Source: Armatimonadia bacterium (GTDB taxonomy: Bacteria; Armatimonadota; Zipacnadia; Zipacnadales; JABUFB01). From it: a stretch of DNA of 64,000 nt. Of the stretch, positions 36,601-46,100 are shown piece by piece. The position numbers and the translations under genes are program-made. Location: the NCBI GenBank assembly GCA_039679385.1, contig JBDKVB010000069.1:25382-89381 (forward strand), read 5' to 3'. Each line of letters begins with the position of its first letter. The stretch's first letter is position 1. Under the pieces are notes generated by a model. The model had not been told where the DNA came from. It was given only the letters and a program-made list of their open reading frames with translations, and made no database searches.

Positions 36601-38775
36601 CTCTACGACAAGTTCTTCACCGCCGCCCGGTCGGCGTGGAGCTTCGAGTCGCGAGCCTATCCTGACGTCCGCAGTACCTCTGACGACGTCATCAAGGGCA
36701 TTCTGTTCTACCTGGCACTTCTGCTGCCCTTCGCCTTCTTCGCCGAGCGCCTGCTGATCGCCGCACCGGATGTACGCTGGCAGATCATCGGCTTCTTCGG
36801 CGTGTTCATGTTCGTCTTCTTCCTGATTGCGCTGGTCCATCCGGCCTTCGCCATCACCTTCACACCGGCCATCATCCTGTTGGCCTTCGTCATCCTCGCG
36901 CTCACGATGGTCGTTATCGCGATCATCGTCCAGAAGTTCGAGCAGCAGATGAAGGAGGTCCGCTACGAGCAGACTGGTATCAGGACGGCAGACGTTGGCC
37001 GTCTGAGCGCTTCGGGTGCCGCCTTCAACCTCGGCATCGCCAACATGCGCCGCCGCAAGGTGCGTACGCTGCTGACCTGTCTGACCCTGGTCCTGCTAAC
37101 CTTCACGGTCCTTTCGTGCACCTCCGTTGTTGAAGGCGTGCGCACGAATCGAATCCGGCTCCCGAAGACCGCGACCTACAACGGGATCGAGATCCGCGAC
37201 AAGACTTGGAACGCCATTGGTGAGCCGACCTACCGCGTCATGACCAACGAGTTCGGCGACAGGTTCCCGGTCGCCCCGCGGGCCTGGTACTTCTCCAGCA
37301 AGGTCGGCGACCAGTCCTTCGTCAACGTTAGCCGCGGCATCGACACCTATGCTGCCACCGCCATGGTCGGCCTTACCGCCCAGGAGGCGGACATCACCAA
37401 GCCGCAGGCTCATCTGATGGCCGGCCGGTGGTTCCGGCCCGACGACAGCCTCGTGTGCATCATCCCCGATGGGATGGCGAAGAAGCTGAACATCGCCAAC
37501 GATCAGGTTGGTACGGCGACGGTCTCGGTCTTCGGCACCGACCTGCGCATCATTGGCATCGTTCGGTCGAACCGGTTCAAGAACCGCGCCAACGACCTCG
37601 ACGGCGAGAACCTGACGCCCGTTGACTATCTACTCATGCAGGAACAGGCCGCCCAGCAGCAGTCACAGCAGCGGTCCGACCGCATGAGTGAGGACGAGCT
37701 GCGTGAGTACATCCACCTTGCGCCGGATAGCGTCCTGTTTGTGCCCTACCAGTTCGTTATCAACGCCGGCGGCAATCTCCGCTCGGTGGCCATCGGGATC
37801 CCGCAGGCGGATGAGGTGCGGAAGGCCCTCGACAACCTCATGCAGCGCATTGAGCTGAACCTGTACGCCGGCATGAATGGCGAGACCTACCTGTGCAGCG
37901 CCGTGAGCGCGACGAGCTTCAAGGGAGCCTCCGACCTGGTAATCCCGATCCTCATCGCAGCGGCCATCGTTCTGAACACGATGCTGGGATCGGTGTACGA
38001 GCGCACCAAGGAGATCTACATCTACAGCTCCCTTGGCCTTGCGCCGACCCATATCGCGGCCCTGTTCATCGCTGAGGCCTGCGTGTACGCCATCCTCGGC
38101 GCCATCGCCGGTTACCTCGTGGGACAGGCCATGGCCAAGCTGCTAATGACCTTCGGGTGGCTGGCCGGTCTGAACCTGAACTACTCGTCCCTGTCGGCAG
38201 TTGGATCGACCTCGATCATCATGCTTACGGTGCTGCTGTCGGTCATCTACCCGGCCAAACGTGCCTCCGAGATCGCCATGCCGGGTATCGAGCGCCGCTG
38301 GACGTTGCCGGAGCCTCAAAACGACCAGATCGCCATGCCCCTTCCCTTCACGGTGACCGGGGACCAGGCAGTGGGTGTGAACATGTTCCTGCGCGAGTAC
38401 CTGGCGGCCCATGCCGACTACTCGCTAGGGCACTTCTCCACGGCCGACATCGAGCTCGGGACCATACAGGCCGAGCTGGGCGAGGGGTACCAGTTGTCGC
38501 TCATGGTCTGGCTGGCTCCCTACGACCTGGGTGTCTCGGAACGCTTGCTCCTCCAGACCGTTCCGACGGAGGACGAGGAAGTCTACCAGATCCAGGCCGT
38601 TATTGTGCGCGAGAGCGGTGACGAGTCCTCCTGGATCCGCGTCACCCGCAACTTCATCAACATGCTCCGCAAGCAGTACCTGCTATGGCGCACCTTCCCG
38701 GCCGGCCTCAAGGGCGAGTACGGCCAGCGCGGTGCCAAGCTCATGGCGGGCGAGCTCGAAGAGGAAGAAGGCTAG
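33655..38775 (+). CDS. Giant M28-like ectodomain fused to FtsX-type permease
   Basis: The protein has 1706 residues from TTG 33655. A signal/anchor segment (LLTFAAILVLTAGSAVAPAQ) leads to an M28/PA-like region. Its VVVQAYYDS, GGENACS, TAGHFEALSG and VDLSSHN segments match M28 metal-site positions. There His is Tyr (282), Asp is Glu (297) and the Glu-Glu pair is His329-Phe330; Asp517 is kept. A charged helical insert spans ~345-500. About 500 further soluble residues follow, then membrane segments near 1016, 1045-1095 and 1138, and an outer domain ~1165-1410. FtsX-type segments lie near 1428, 1468 and 1522, with KEIYIYSSLG as coupling motif. A ~160-residue soluble tail ends it. It is probably an envelope ABC permease with a ligand-binding, non-proteolytic ectodomain. 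Confidence 0.75.
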   Translation: MKRATTGRFRGLLTFAAILVLTAGSAVAPAQRQSSEEEEIVLKSDTDYQKVSTLVDPAEMQATIQEMAGLGSRVTGYDGCDQAAKLVETRFRELGLQDVEVEEFPVVVPVVKPDAQGRAASLSVKGADSFGIIPLWPNMVRTPKTPTEGVNGRLVYGGTGNLRFFNGKDISESIVMVDFNCGADWFNAPLLGAKAVLFIEPDETIRGEAEQKFLSIPTNIPRYWVPKDVADYLMGLLRSEDRVDITLKCNMAWEQRTGKNIVAHIKGTDPRLSKQQVVVQAYYDSISVAPTVAPGGENACSIAALYQIIKAVQANPPKRSITFLATAGHFEALSGAKYFIRERIRGGRSERRVRQLFSLVNKGRREIEDAADRVWEEDKSTKIEKTEEEIVAERMRALGRIQKSIHFAQKNMGKMGKVIRKALKEDPNRGKLDEWQLNDAEKKERLRLIDEFQKAGPGMTKALEDAIGVVREARKVPETASLEDRKAQLEKVKASIDASTDALDFSQEDISLWFSVDLSSHNNAYGIFYKGYFYNYSENIQWKFSDIGKKAREYGDLIGQALGVDATTRFADGINAIQGKTWQTYMAGKLALDSEVATLAGIPGLGFATINDSRPLVDTPLDTPQKVDVDNLAAQTTFLSCMLCDLINISDPANKDLYDLQLDDNFVEVKGRLVEFNPEMTTFPDEPMTAAMGAIAVARTGTKTSMGVRSELFAVPSNLPPYAEIKENGQVTQFRVPDQTKDPKGYNAFRREHRRAFEEWKDKGGKIHMLGLPNSRARGGVTPVEGYMLDPEDGRVSMAPDKGVNGETAYPTALTMDQEIKPVTSVMFKCKAMTIFDMVDQRFFELLREINVYDAANDASPYEYGFCLPLPPQQFVSAYEPVAVVFAQSGTKVKVTMGASVLGLRMVLVNPTPLKPEGEGYLIDDNASMYATPYRVAADMWKLDEDRMSKLRKHGIENSRVDAAHEQAHDDLIAAEDLMQRRLYDKFFTAARSAWSFESRAYPDVRSTSDDVIKGILFYLALLLPFAFFAERLLIAAPDVRWQIIGFFGVFMFVFFLIALVHPAFAITFTPAIILLAFVILALTMVVIAIIVQKFEQQMKEVRYEQTGIRTADVGRLSASGAAFNLGIANMRRRKVRTLLTCLTLVLLTFTVLSCTSVVEGVRTNRIRLPKTATYNGIEIRDKTWNAIGEPTYRVMTNEFGDRFPVAPRAWYFSSKVGDQSFVNVSRGIDTYAATAMVGLTAQEADITKPQAHLMAGRWFRPDDSLVCIIPDGMAKKLNIANDQVGTATVSVFGTDLRIIGIVRSNRFKNRANDLDGENLTPVDYLLMQEQAAQQQSQQRSDRMSEDELREYIHLAPDSVLFVPYQFVINAGGNLRSVAIGIPQADEVRKALDNLMQRIELNLYAGMNGETYLCSAVSATSFKGASDLVIPILIAAAIVLNTMLGSVYERTKEIYIYSSLGLAPTHIAALFIAEACVYAILGAIAGYLVGQAMAKLLMTFGWLAGLNLNYSSLSAVGSTSIIMLTVLLSVIYPAKRASEIAMPGIERRWTLPEPQNDQIAMPLPFTVTGDQAVGVNMFLREYLAAHADYSLGHFSTADIELGTIQAELGEGYQLSLMVWLAPYDLGVSERLLLQTVPTEDEEVYQIQAVIVRESGDESSWIRVTRNFINMLRKQYLLWRTFPAGLKGEYGQRGAKLMAGELEEEEG

Positions 38776-38794
38776 GCTACGCAACCTGAGTGGG

Positions 38795-38827
38795 GCTCGC
38801 CGTGCGGTATGACAAGGCACGGCGGGC
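38795..38827 (+). terminator. Terminator after the M28-FtsX gene
   Basis: An 11-bp stem (one G-U pair), GCTCGCCGTGC (38795-38805) with GCACGGCGGGC (38817-38827), has an 11-nt loop and is followed by TTTGT. It lies 20 nt after the stop and may only partly block read-through into the OPT-like gene. Confidence 0.65.
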
Positions 38828-38921
38828 TTTGTGAGGCCGAGAAGTAGGCCGTTCCGTGTTGCGCAGACCGCATCAGCGAATTCATATCTAAGCAACTGTG
38901 TCCTTGTGCCGGAGGTGCCAC

Positions 38922-40913
38922 GTGCTACGCCGAGACCCCGAACTTGAACTGTATCGAGGGTTGATGGACCAGCCCACGAGCTTCGAAGAAGGCTTCGATA
39001 TGAAAGCCATCATCGGAGCGCTCTTCGTGGGATTCGTGATGATGCCGGGCTCGATCTACCTCGGGCTGGTTGCCGGTCAATCCCTCGGACCCGCCGCAGA
39101 GTGGACTACGATCATTCTGTTCACGGAAGTGGCTCGGCGCTCCTTCGTCACCCTCAAGCGCCAGGAGATCTACATCCTGTTCTCCATCGCCGGCGCACTG
39201 ACCAGCATGCAGGGCGGCGTGGCACTCGCCGGAGGCGCCTTCGCCGGCAAGATCTGGGACCAGTACTTCATCAGATCCCCGGCAGCCAAGGGCATGGGCA
39301 TCTCGAACGAGATCCCCACCTGGGTCGTCCCGAACGCGAACTCACCGGCAATCCTGAACCGAACCTTCTTCCACCGAGACTGGCTGATCCCGGGGATCCT
39401 GCTATTCCTGGGCACGATCCTTGGCCGTCTCAACAGTTTCGGTATGGGCTATCTGCTGTTCCGTCTGACCTCAGACTACCAGCGGCTGCCCTTCCCATGG
39501 GCCGCGGTTTCCGCCCAGGGCGCGACTGCACTGGCTGAGGCTTCGAGCAAGGAAGAGACCTGGCGCTGGCGGACCTTCTCCATCGGCGCGATGATTGGTC
39601 TCGTGTTCGGTGCCTTCTATGTCGGTATTCCCACGGTCACCGGCTGCATCATGAGCAAGCCGCTCCAGCTCCTGCCGATCCCGTGGGTCGACCTCACCCG
39701 CAGCACCGAGACACTGCTGCCGGCGGTGCCCACAGGCTTTGTGACTACGCTGGGCTCCATCGGTAACGGCTTCGTTGCTCCTTTCTGGTCGGTCATGGGG
39801 GCCTTCGCCTCCGCCGTGCTCACCCTCCTGTTTAACCCCTACATGCACAAGATCGGGGTGCTCACCACCTGGAAGGCGGGCATGGGGACGATCGAGACCA
39901 GTTTCGCGAATGACATCGACTTTTACTTCTCCTTCCGCATCGGCGTCGGCTTCGCGGTCTTCGCGATCAGCATCTACAACATCCTTGTGCGCATCAAGGC
40001 GAATAGGGATGCGAAGGAGCAGGGCGAGAAGGAGATCGGGAGTTGGGTGCCGCCGGCCGGTCGCGGCGACGGCATGAACTGGGTATGGTGGTGCGTCGGT
40101 CTGTTTGTGGCCTCAACGGCAGGCTACGTGTACCTGTGCCACTTGCTGGTCCCGCGGTTCCCACTGTGGATCGTCATGTTCTTCGGGTTCATCTTTACGC
40201 CGATCAACTCTCTGATTGACGCGACGATGATCGGTATGGTTGGTCAGTGGGTCGGTATCCCGATGGTGCGTGAGGCCACCTTCATTCTGAGCGGGTACAA
40301 GGGCGTAGACATCTGGTTCGCCCCGATCCCGATCAGCGACTTCGGCGGCGGCGCGCAGAACTTCCGTGTCATCGAACTCACAGGCACCAAGATCACGAGT
40401 ACCATCAAGGCCGAGATCACGGTGTGGCCAATCACCCTGTTCTGCAGCCTCCTGTTCTGGCAGTTCATCTGGCGGCTGGCTCCGATCCCGTCCGTGTACT
40501 ATCCGTACGCCCAGAAGATGTGGCACCTGCAGGCGCTGCAGAGGGGTCTCATGCTGACCTCCACCGTCAACCGCGAGCGGAGCCTCTTCTTCCGGGCCTG
40601 GAAGCCCTGGTTGGCCGCAGCGGGCTTCGGTTTCGGGACGGTGACCTACACCATCCTGAATGTGGCGCGACTGCCGGTCATGTTCGTGTTCGGTATCGTG
40701 AGAGGCTTGGGAACCTTGCCTCACTTCGTCGTTCCCGAGTTCGTCGGGGCACTGATAAGCCAGTACTACTTCGTGCCTCGCTACGGGGCACGGCGGTGGA
40801 AGCAGTACGCCACGGTTCTGATGGCCGGCTTCTCCTGCGGCATGGGCCTCATCGGAATGGGCACGGTTGCCCTGGCCATGATCAGCAAGTCAGTGTCGCA
40901 GATGCCGTACTAG
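38922..40913 (+). CDS. Many-pass membrane protein, OPT (oligopeptide transporter)-like
   Basis: The protein has 663 residues from GTG 38922, chosen for GGAGGTG at 38911-38917. At least twelve hydrophobic segments are visible, for example FVGFVMMPGSIYLGLVAGQS, IPGILLFLGTILGRL and MVLFCSLL-type stretches near the C-terminus. Acidic N-terminal residues precede the first. The layout, large Gly/Pro-rich helices and aromatic loops (DWLIPGI, PIPWVDLTRS), resembles OPT/YSL-family transporters, which import oligopeptides or metal chelates. I cannot point to a diagnostic motif, so the family is tentative. It lies at the end of the ABC/M28-FtsX cluster and may move the ligand that the M28-like domain binds. 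Confidence 0.5.
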   Translation: MLRRDPELELYRGLMDQPTSFEEGFDMKAIIGALFVGFVMMPGSIYLGLVAGQSLGPAAEWTTIILFTEVARRSFVTLKRQEIYILFSIAGALTSMQGGVALAGGAFAGKIWDQYFIRSPAAKGMGISNEIPTWVVPNANSPAILNRTFFHRDWLIPGILLFLGTILGRLNSFGMGYLLFRLTSDYQRLPFPWAAVSAQGATALAEASSKEETWRWRTFSIGAMIGLVFGAFYVGIPTVTGCIMSKPLQLLPIPWVDLTRSTETLLPAVPTGFVTTLGSIGNGFVAPFWSVMGAFASAVLTLLFNPYMHKIGVLTTWKAGMGTIETSFANDIDFYFSFRIGVGFAVFAISIYNILVRIKANRDAKEQGEKEIGSWVPPAGRGDGMNWVWWCVGLFVASTAGYVYLCHLLVPRFPLWIVMFFGFIFTPINSLIDATMIGMVGQWVGIPMVREATFILSGYKGVDIWFAPIPISDFGGGAQNFRVIELTGTKITSTIKAEITVWPITLFCSLLFWQFIWRLAPIPSVYYPYAQKMWHLQALQRGLMLTSTVNRERSLFFRAWKPWLAAAGFGFGTVTYTILNVARLPVMFVFGIVRGLGTLPHFVVPEFVGALISQYYFVPRYGARRWKQYATVLMAGFSCGMGLIGMGTVALAMISKSVSQMPY

Positions 40914-40969
40914 TAGCATCATCGGCGTCCACCGAGGGGCGTGGATGCGGTTGCCAAAGGTTACCCTGG

Positions 40970-40997
40970 GAGGGGCGAGCGCTGAAGCTCGCCCCTC
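40970..40997 (+). terminator. Strong rho-independent terminator after the OPT-like gene
   Basis: An 11-bp perfect stem (40970-40980 with 40987-40997, core AGGGGCGAGC/GCTCGCCCCT) has a 6-nt loop and is followed by TTTGT. It closes the transport cluster. Confidence 0.85.
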
Positions 40998-41037
40998 TTT
41001 GTCTAGGCGTCTTCCCTCAAGGGTGGCCGTGAGGGTA

Positions 41038-41046
41038 TGTTACGAT
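41038..41046 (+). promoter_or_regulatory. Possible extended -10 promoter for the 41-kb pseudopilin
   Basis: TGTTACGAT is identical to the extended -10 at 31562-31570, and both are preceded by GGGTA. No clear -35 is seen. It would give a leader of ~200 nt. Confidence 0.4.
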
Positions 41047-41253
41047 CCCGCGCCTGGGTGAACCTTGCACCCGGAGCGCCGTCAAGGTAGCAGAGCAGGC
41101 GCAGGCGTCGCATCGATCTGGCCGCTGTAACACTCGAGAGGCGTGGGAAAGTGGCCGGAACTTTTGTGCAAGGAGCCTGTTTATTACGTGTATCCGGGGC
41201 GCTATCGGGTTCCGGCCACCCGGCGCTATGTGAGCGCAAGGAGGCTTTGCAGA

Positions 41254-41994
41254 ATGCGTGGACGAGGTAAAGGGAAGGGCTTCACGCTGATCGAACTGCT
41301 GGTTGTGATTGCCATTATCGCAATCCTGGCCGCAATCCTGTTTCCGGTGTTCAGCCGCGCGCGGGCGAAGGCACGACAGGCCGCCTGTCAGTCCAATATG
41401 AAGCAGCTCGGACTGGCGATGATCATGTACGCAAGTGACTACGACGAAACCCTGTCCCCCTACTGTGTCTCGGGGAACTTCGACCAACAGGCAAACGACG
41501 TCACCTGGGATGTTGCGATCCTGCCCTACATGAAGAACAAAGAAATCCTCTACTGCAGCGATAGCCGTTTCCACTCCGACGGGACCCTGCCGCAGCAGGG
41601 GCGCAAGCGCAGCTATGCCGAGCCCCGGTATCTCGGTGACCCGTACAACACCACGATCGGCGTGGTCGGTGTGGCCGATCCACCCAACCCAACGAGGACC
41701 GTCATGCTGTGCGAGAAGGGCGCGTACCTCCCTGGGACGCTCGAGGACGCCGGTTGCGAGTTCGCCAAGCAGGCGGGGTACAGCAAGGAGAACCCGGCGG
41801 TTCCGTACCCGCATAACGGTGGGAAGAACTTCCTGTTCCTCGATGGCCATGTGAAGTGGTACGGCGGGTCGTCAGGGCCCTTTGTCACACCGAACTCCGA
41901 CATGGTCGATGCGGCGAACTGCCCCAACAATGGGTACGCAAGCCACGATGTCGGTCATATGGAGTTCCGGCAGGACTGGCCGGCGGCCGACTAG
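41254..41994 (+). CDS. Pseudopilin with H-X9-DG C-terminal motif
   Basis: The protein has 246 residues from ATG 41254, with AGGAGG nine bases upstream. The prepilin leader is [20 protein letters not shown] with Gly/Phe cleavage and Glu at +5. [23 protein letters not shown] and [10 protein letters not shown] are hallmarks of DUF1559-type pseudopilins. H-x9-DG is present (PHNGG ... FLDGHVKWY). Several Cys residues could form disulfides outside the cell. It is followed 205 nt downstream by a second gene of the same family. Confidence 0.9.
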   Translation: MRGRGKGKGFTLIELLVVIAIIAILAAILFPVFSRARAKARQAACQSNMKQLGLAMIMYASDYDETLSPYCVSGNFDQQANDVTWDVAILPYMKNKEILYCSDSRFHSDGTLPQQGRKRSYAEPRYLGDPYNTTIGVVGVADPPNPTRTVMLCEKGAYLPGTLEDAGCEFAKQAGYSKENPAVPYPHNGGKNFLFLDGHVKWYGGSSGPFVTPNSDMVDAANCPNNGYASHDVGHMEFRQDWPAAD

Positions 41995-42043
41995 GTTCGC
42001 GGAGGTCTGCCGCAGATCGCAGGTAGGCAAAGAGGGTTTTCTG

Positions 42044-42070
42044 GGCGCAGCTTCCGTCGGGGGCTGCGCC
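42044..42070 (+). terminator. Hairpin between the two pseudopilin genes
   Basis: An 8-bp stem, GGCGCAGC (42044-42051) with GCTGCGCC (42063-42070), has an 11-nt loop. It lies 50 nt after the first pseudopilin stop. There is no T-run after it, so it may attenuate or protect the mRNA end rather than terminate. It closely resembles the hairpin at 1935-1966. Confidence 0.45.
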
Positions 42071-42199
42071 TGCTCGTCCGAGTGGGGTATACTGAGTCAG
42101 GGCATGTGCCGCGTCAGGTGGTCGCTCGTTGGAGAACACGTGATCTCAGGCCGGTGGCCAGATACTCGGCCGCCGGTGGACCGCGGTCTCGGGAGAGTG

Positions 42200-42985
42200 A
42201 TGGCAGTGCGAGCGTGGCAAGCGGGATTCACCCTGATCGAGATGCTGGTCGTGATCGCGATCATCGCGGTCCTGGCGGGCATCCTCTTCCCGGTGGTAAG
42301 CCGTGCCCTTGAGAGTGGCAGGCGAACCACCTGTTCCTCCAACCTCCGCCAGTTGGGTGTTGGGGCGCGGGCCTACTCCATGGACTACAACCAGTTCCTC
42401 GTGAACTGGTGTGTCTCCGCTCCGACCCCGGATTGGGCACCCGACCCGAAAGACGAAGCAGACCCCGCGGTGATCACCTGGGATGTGAGCCTCAGCACCT
42501 ACCTGCGCGGCGGTAAGGCGATACTCAGGTGCCCCTCAAACCGCAACAACGTGGCCGGTCGAGAGTCGCGAGGCTACGCGATTGCCCAGTACACGCAGAA
42601 GGCCTCCGGCAGGGGTAGTGGTGGCGCCGTGGCGTACTGGGGCATCTGGGAGGGCAGCATTCCGAACCCGACGGAAACCGTGCTGCTCTTCGAGAAGGGC
42701 AACTACGAGCCCGGCAGTTGGGCCGATGCCCTGGGGCAGAATCTGCATGAGAGCAGTAACGGACCACTTCGCGCCGAGTACACGCCCAACCCTCAGCACG
42801 AGCAAACCTACAGCGGCAGCGTCATCAGCACCCGGCCCTTCCACTACGACGGCAAGAACCTGCTGTTCGTCGACGGCCACGTCAAGTACTTCACACTGAC
42901 CTCGGGACCCTTTGCTCGCGTGGGCGTATCCACCCCGGTCAAGGGGATGGTCGAGACCGAGGCGGATCTACCTCCCGCCGAGTAG
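42200..42985 (+). CDS. Pseudopilin with H-X9-DG C-terminal motif
   Basis: The protein has 261 residues from ATG 42200, preceded by GGGAG at short spacing. The leader AVRAWQAGFTLIEMLVVIAI has the Gly-Phe cleavage site and Glu at +5, and LRQLGVGARAYSMDYNQF follows. The C-terminal motif is HYDGKNLLFVDGHVKYF (H-x9-DG). It shares the late segment PNPTxTVxLxEKG with the 41254 gene, and both end their motif with TSGPF or SSGPF, so the two are probably tandem duplicates that have diverged. Confidence 0.88.
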   Translation: MAVRAWQAGFTLIEMLVVIAIIAVLAGILFPVVSRALESGRRTTCSSNLRQLGVGARAYSMDYNQFLVNWCVSAPTPDWAPDPKDEADPAVITWDVSLSTYLRGGKAILRCPSNRNNVAGRESRGYAIAQYTQKASGRGSGGAVAYWGIWEGSIPNPTETVLLFEKGNYEPGSWADALGQNLHESSNGPLRAEYTPNPQHEQTYSGSVISTRPFHYDGKNLLFVDGHVKYFTLTSGPFARVGVSTPVKGMVETEADLPPAE

Positions 42986-43070
42986 CCCTCTGCCCCCTGG
43001 AGCCGGGTGTCCTTCGCGTGACGTATCTATAACCACCCTTCATAGTGCCTATTCCCAGGGCGGGCCTTCG

Positions 43071-43079
43071 TGGTATAAT
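43071..43079 (+). promoter_or_regulatory. Extended -10 promoter of the activase gene
   Basis: TGGTATAAT (TG at 43071, consensus TATAAT at 43074-43079) has no clear -35. It lies about 105 nt upstream of the first possible start codon. Confidence 0.65.
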
Positions 43080-43184
43080 GAAGGCCGCGGGGTGCTGTGT
43101 CCAGGGGTTAGTCACAGGCCGCGCAAGTGCGATGAGTTGTGTCCCTCTGCCGGGACGTTCCCCCACCTGCGTGGTGCCTGAAGG

Positions 43185-46100
43185 ATGACATGGAGGGTAC
43201 GAGCGATTGTGATTGGCTCGGACTATCGTGTTGGCATTGATGTCGGATCAGTGAGCGTCGACCTCGCGGTTCTGGACGAAGCGGGAGAGGTTGTCGAGGA
43301 CCGCTATGTACGTCATATGGGCCGCCCGATGCATGTCGCAGGCGACGTCCTGCAGGCGGCTGTGAGCAAATACGGCGCCGAGAACCTGCGCGGATTGGCG
43401 GCAACCGGCGGAGGTGGACGCGTCGTTGCAGATCTGCTTGGGGCCGCCTTCGTCAACGAGGTCGTCGCGCAGGGCACTGCTGCTGCCGTCCTCCACCCCG
43501 AGGCGCGTACCGTTGTTGAGATCGGCGGCGAGGACTCCAAGCTTATCTTCCTGCGCCCCACCGACTCAGGCGGATACGAGATCGCCGACTTCGCCATGAA
43601 TGCCATGTGCGCTGCTGGCACAGGGTCCTTTCTCGACCAGCAGGCCTCGCGCATGGGTCTGAGTATCGAGAGGTTCGGCGAGCTCGCGCTCAAGTCCGAT
43701 GCACCCCCTCGTGTCGCGGGGCGATGCAGCGTATTCGCCAAGAGCGACATGATCCACTTGCAGCAGAAGGCAACTCCCCTCCACGACATTGTGGCCGGGC
43801 TATGCTACGCCCTCGTTCGCAACTTCAAGAGTACCGTCGGCTCGGCAACGGTCATGACTCCGCCGGTGGCCTTTCACGGCGGAGTGGCCGCTAACCCGGG
43901 GATCGTCCGGGCTATGCGCGAGGTTCTGGAACTGACCGATGGCCAGCTCATCATCCCCGACCACTTCGCCGCCATGGGCGCAATTGGCGCGGTGCTCAAG
44001 GTAGGCGAGGAGATCCCGAGGCCCGACTGGTCTCGTCTGGAGGAACTCTCCGGCTACGTCGCCCACGGCGACCACGGGACCTTGCGCCCTCTGCAGCTCG
44101 CGAAGTCCGTCGTGCAAGAGGGACGTGTGACGCCGCCGCCGGCGGATGTGGCGGAGCCCCTGCCTGCATACCTGGGTGTTGACGTCGGCTCGATCAGCAC
44201 CAACCTTGTCGTCATCGACGCTCAGCGGCGAGTCTTGGCCAAGCGGTACCTGATGACCGCCAGTCGGCCTATCGAGGCCGTTCGTCAGGGCCTGATGGAG
44301 ATCGGCGCCGAGATCGGCCACCTTGTGGATATCCGGGGCGCGTGCACCACCGGCTCCGGTCGCTACCTCATCGCCGACTTCCTTGGCGCCGACGTCGTCA
44401 AGAATGAGATCACCGCCCAGGCGCGCGGAGCACTGCAGATCGACCCTGACGTGGACACCATCTTTGAGATCGGTGGGCAGGACTCGAAGTACATCGCCAT
44501 CGACAACGGCCACGTGATCGACTTCGAGATGAACAAGGTCTGTGCCGCCGGCACGGGCTCCTTCCTCGAAGAGCAGGCCGAGAAGCTTGGCATCAGCATC
44601 AAGGGCGAGTTCGGCGAACTCGCCCTGAAGGCACAGAACCCGGTCAATCTGGGCGAGCGCTGCACCGTGTTCATGGAGACGGAGCTGCAGCGCAACCAGC
44701 AGGCAGGGGCGGCCCTCGAGGACCTTGTCGCGGGCCTTGCCTACTCGGTTGTCTACAACTACCTGAACCGTGTCGTCGCCCGCAAGCGTGTGGGCAAGCG
44801 CGTGTTCTTCCAGGGCGGCACCGCCTTCAACCGTGCTGTCGTGGCTGCCTTCGAGATGGTCACGGGCCAGTCCATCACCGTGCCGGCCCACAACGAAGTC
44901 ACCGGAGCGCTGGGCTGTGCCGTCATCGCCATGGAAAACGATCGCGGCGCCGGTAGCACCTTCAAGGGCTTCGACCTGAGCAGCAAGCGCTACACGATCG
45001 AGTCCTTTGAGTGTCAGGACTGCCCGAACCGCTGCGAGATCAACAAGGTCTCGGTGGAGGGCGAGGAGCCGCTCTACTACGGCAGCCGGTGCGAGAAGTA
45101 CGACGTCGTTCGTCGTGGGCGGACCCAGAACGATCTCCCCGACCTCCCCGACCTCTTCGCCGAGCGCGAGCGTCTGCTGCTGAACAGCTACAAGCCCACG
45201 CAGCCCGTGCCAGACACTGCTCCGCGGGTTGGGGTGCCCCGGGCGCTGATGTTCCACGAGCTCTACCCACTGTTCCAGGCGATCCTGACCGAGCTGGGCT
45301 GCAAGATCGTGCTGTCGGACCGCACCAACAAGCACATCATCCACGAGGGCGCCGAGCGGTCCGTTGCCGAGACCTGCTTCCCAATGAAAGTCGCGCTCGG
45401 GCATGTGCTGAACCTGCTCACCAAGGACATCGACTTCATCTTCCTGCCCAGCATCATCAACCTGCACAAGATGGACGAGGACATGACGGACAGCTTCGTG
45501 TGCCCGTATGTCCAAAGCTTCCCCTACACCGTCAGGTCCGCCGTCGACTTTGCGGCGGCCGGGGTCGAGATGCTGACGGTGCCTCTGTACCTGCAGCTCG
45601 GCGAGCGCAGCCTTGTGGAAGGTATGGCCAAGATGGCGCGCAAGCTCGGCCGAAACGTGCGCCAGGTCCGGAAGGCCGTGGCCGCCGGTCTCAAGGCGCA
45701 GGAAGAGTTCCAGGCGGCGCTGCACAAACGCGGCCAGGAAGTCCTGGAGAACCTGCCGGAGGATCGTCCGGCCATCGTCGTAGTGAGCCGTTCCTACAAC
45801 GGCTGCGACCCGGGAGCCAACCTGGAGATCCCGCGCAAGCTGCGCAACATGGGCGTCCTGGCGATCCCGCTGGACTTCCTGCCCCTCGACAGCGTGGGGT
45901 TGCCCAAAGACTGGTTCAACATGTACTGGCGGTACGGCCAGAAGATCCTGGCGGGCGCCGAGATCATCTCGCATGACTCGCGGCTCCATGCCCTCTACCT
46001 TACGAACTTCGGGTGCGGGCCGGACTCCTTCGTAAGCCGGTTCTTCCAGGAGCGCCTCGGCACCGAACCGGTGCTCATGATCGAGGTCGACGAGCACAGC

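Larger units (their letters stand above)
40914..41253 (+). other. Intergenic region before the 41-kb pseudopilin
   Basis: This 340-bp gap has no gene. It holds the strong terminator at 40970-40997 and a possible extended -10 (TGTTACGAT, 41038-41046). The remaining ~200 nt up to the pseudopilin RBS (AGGAGG, 41239-41244) could be a long 5' leader. No riboswitch I recognise is in it. Confidence 0.6.
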
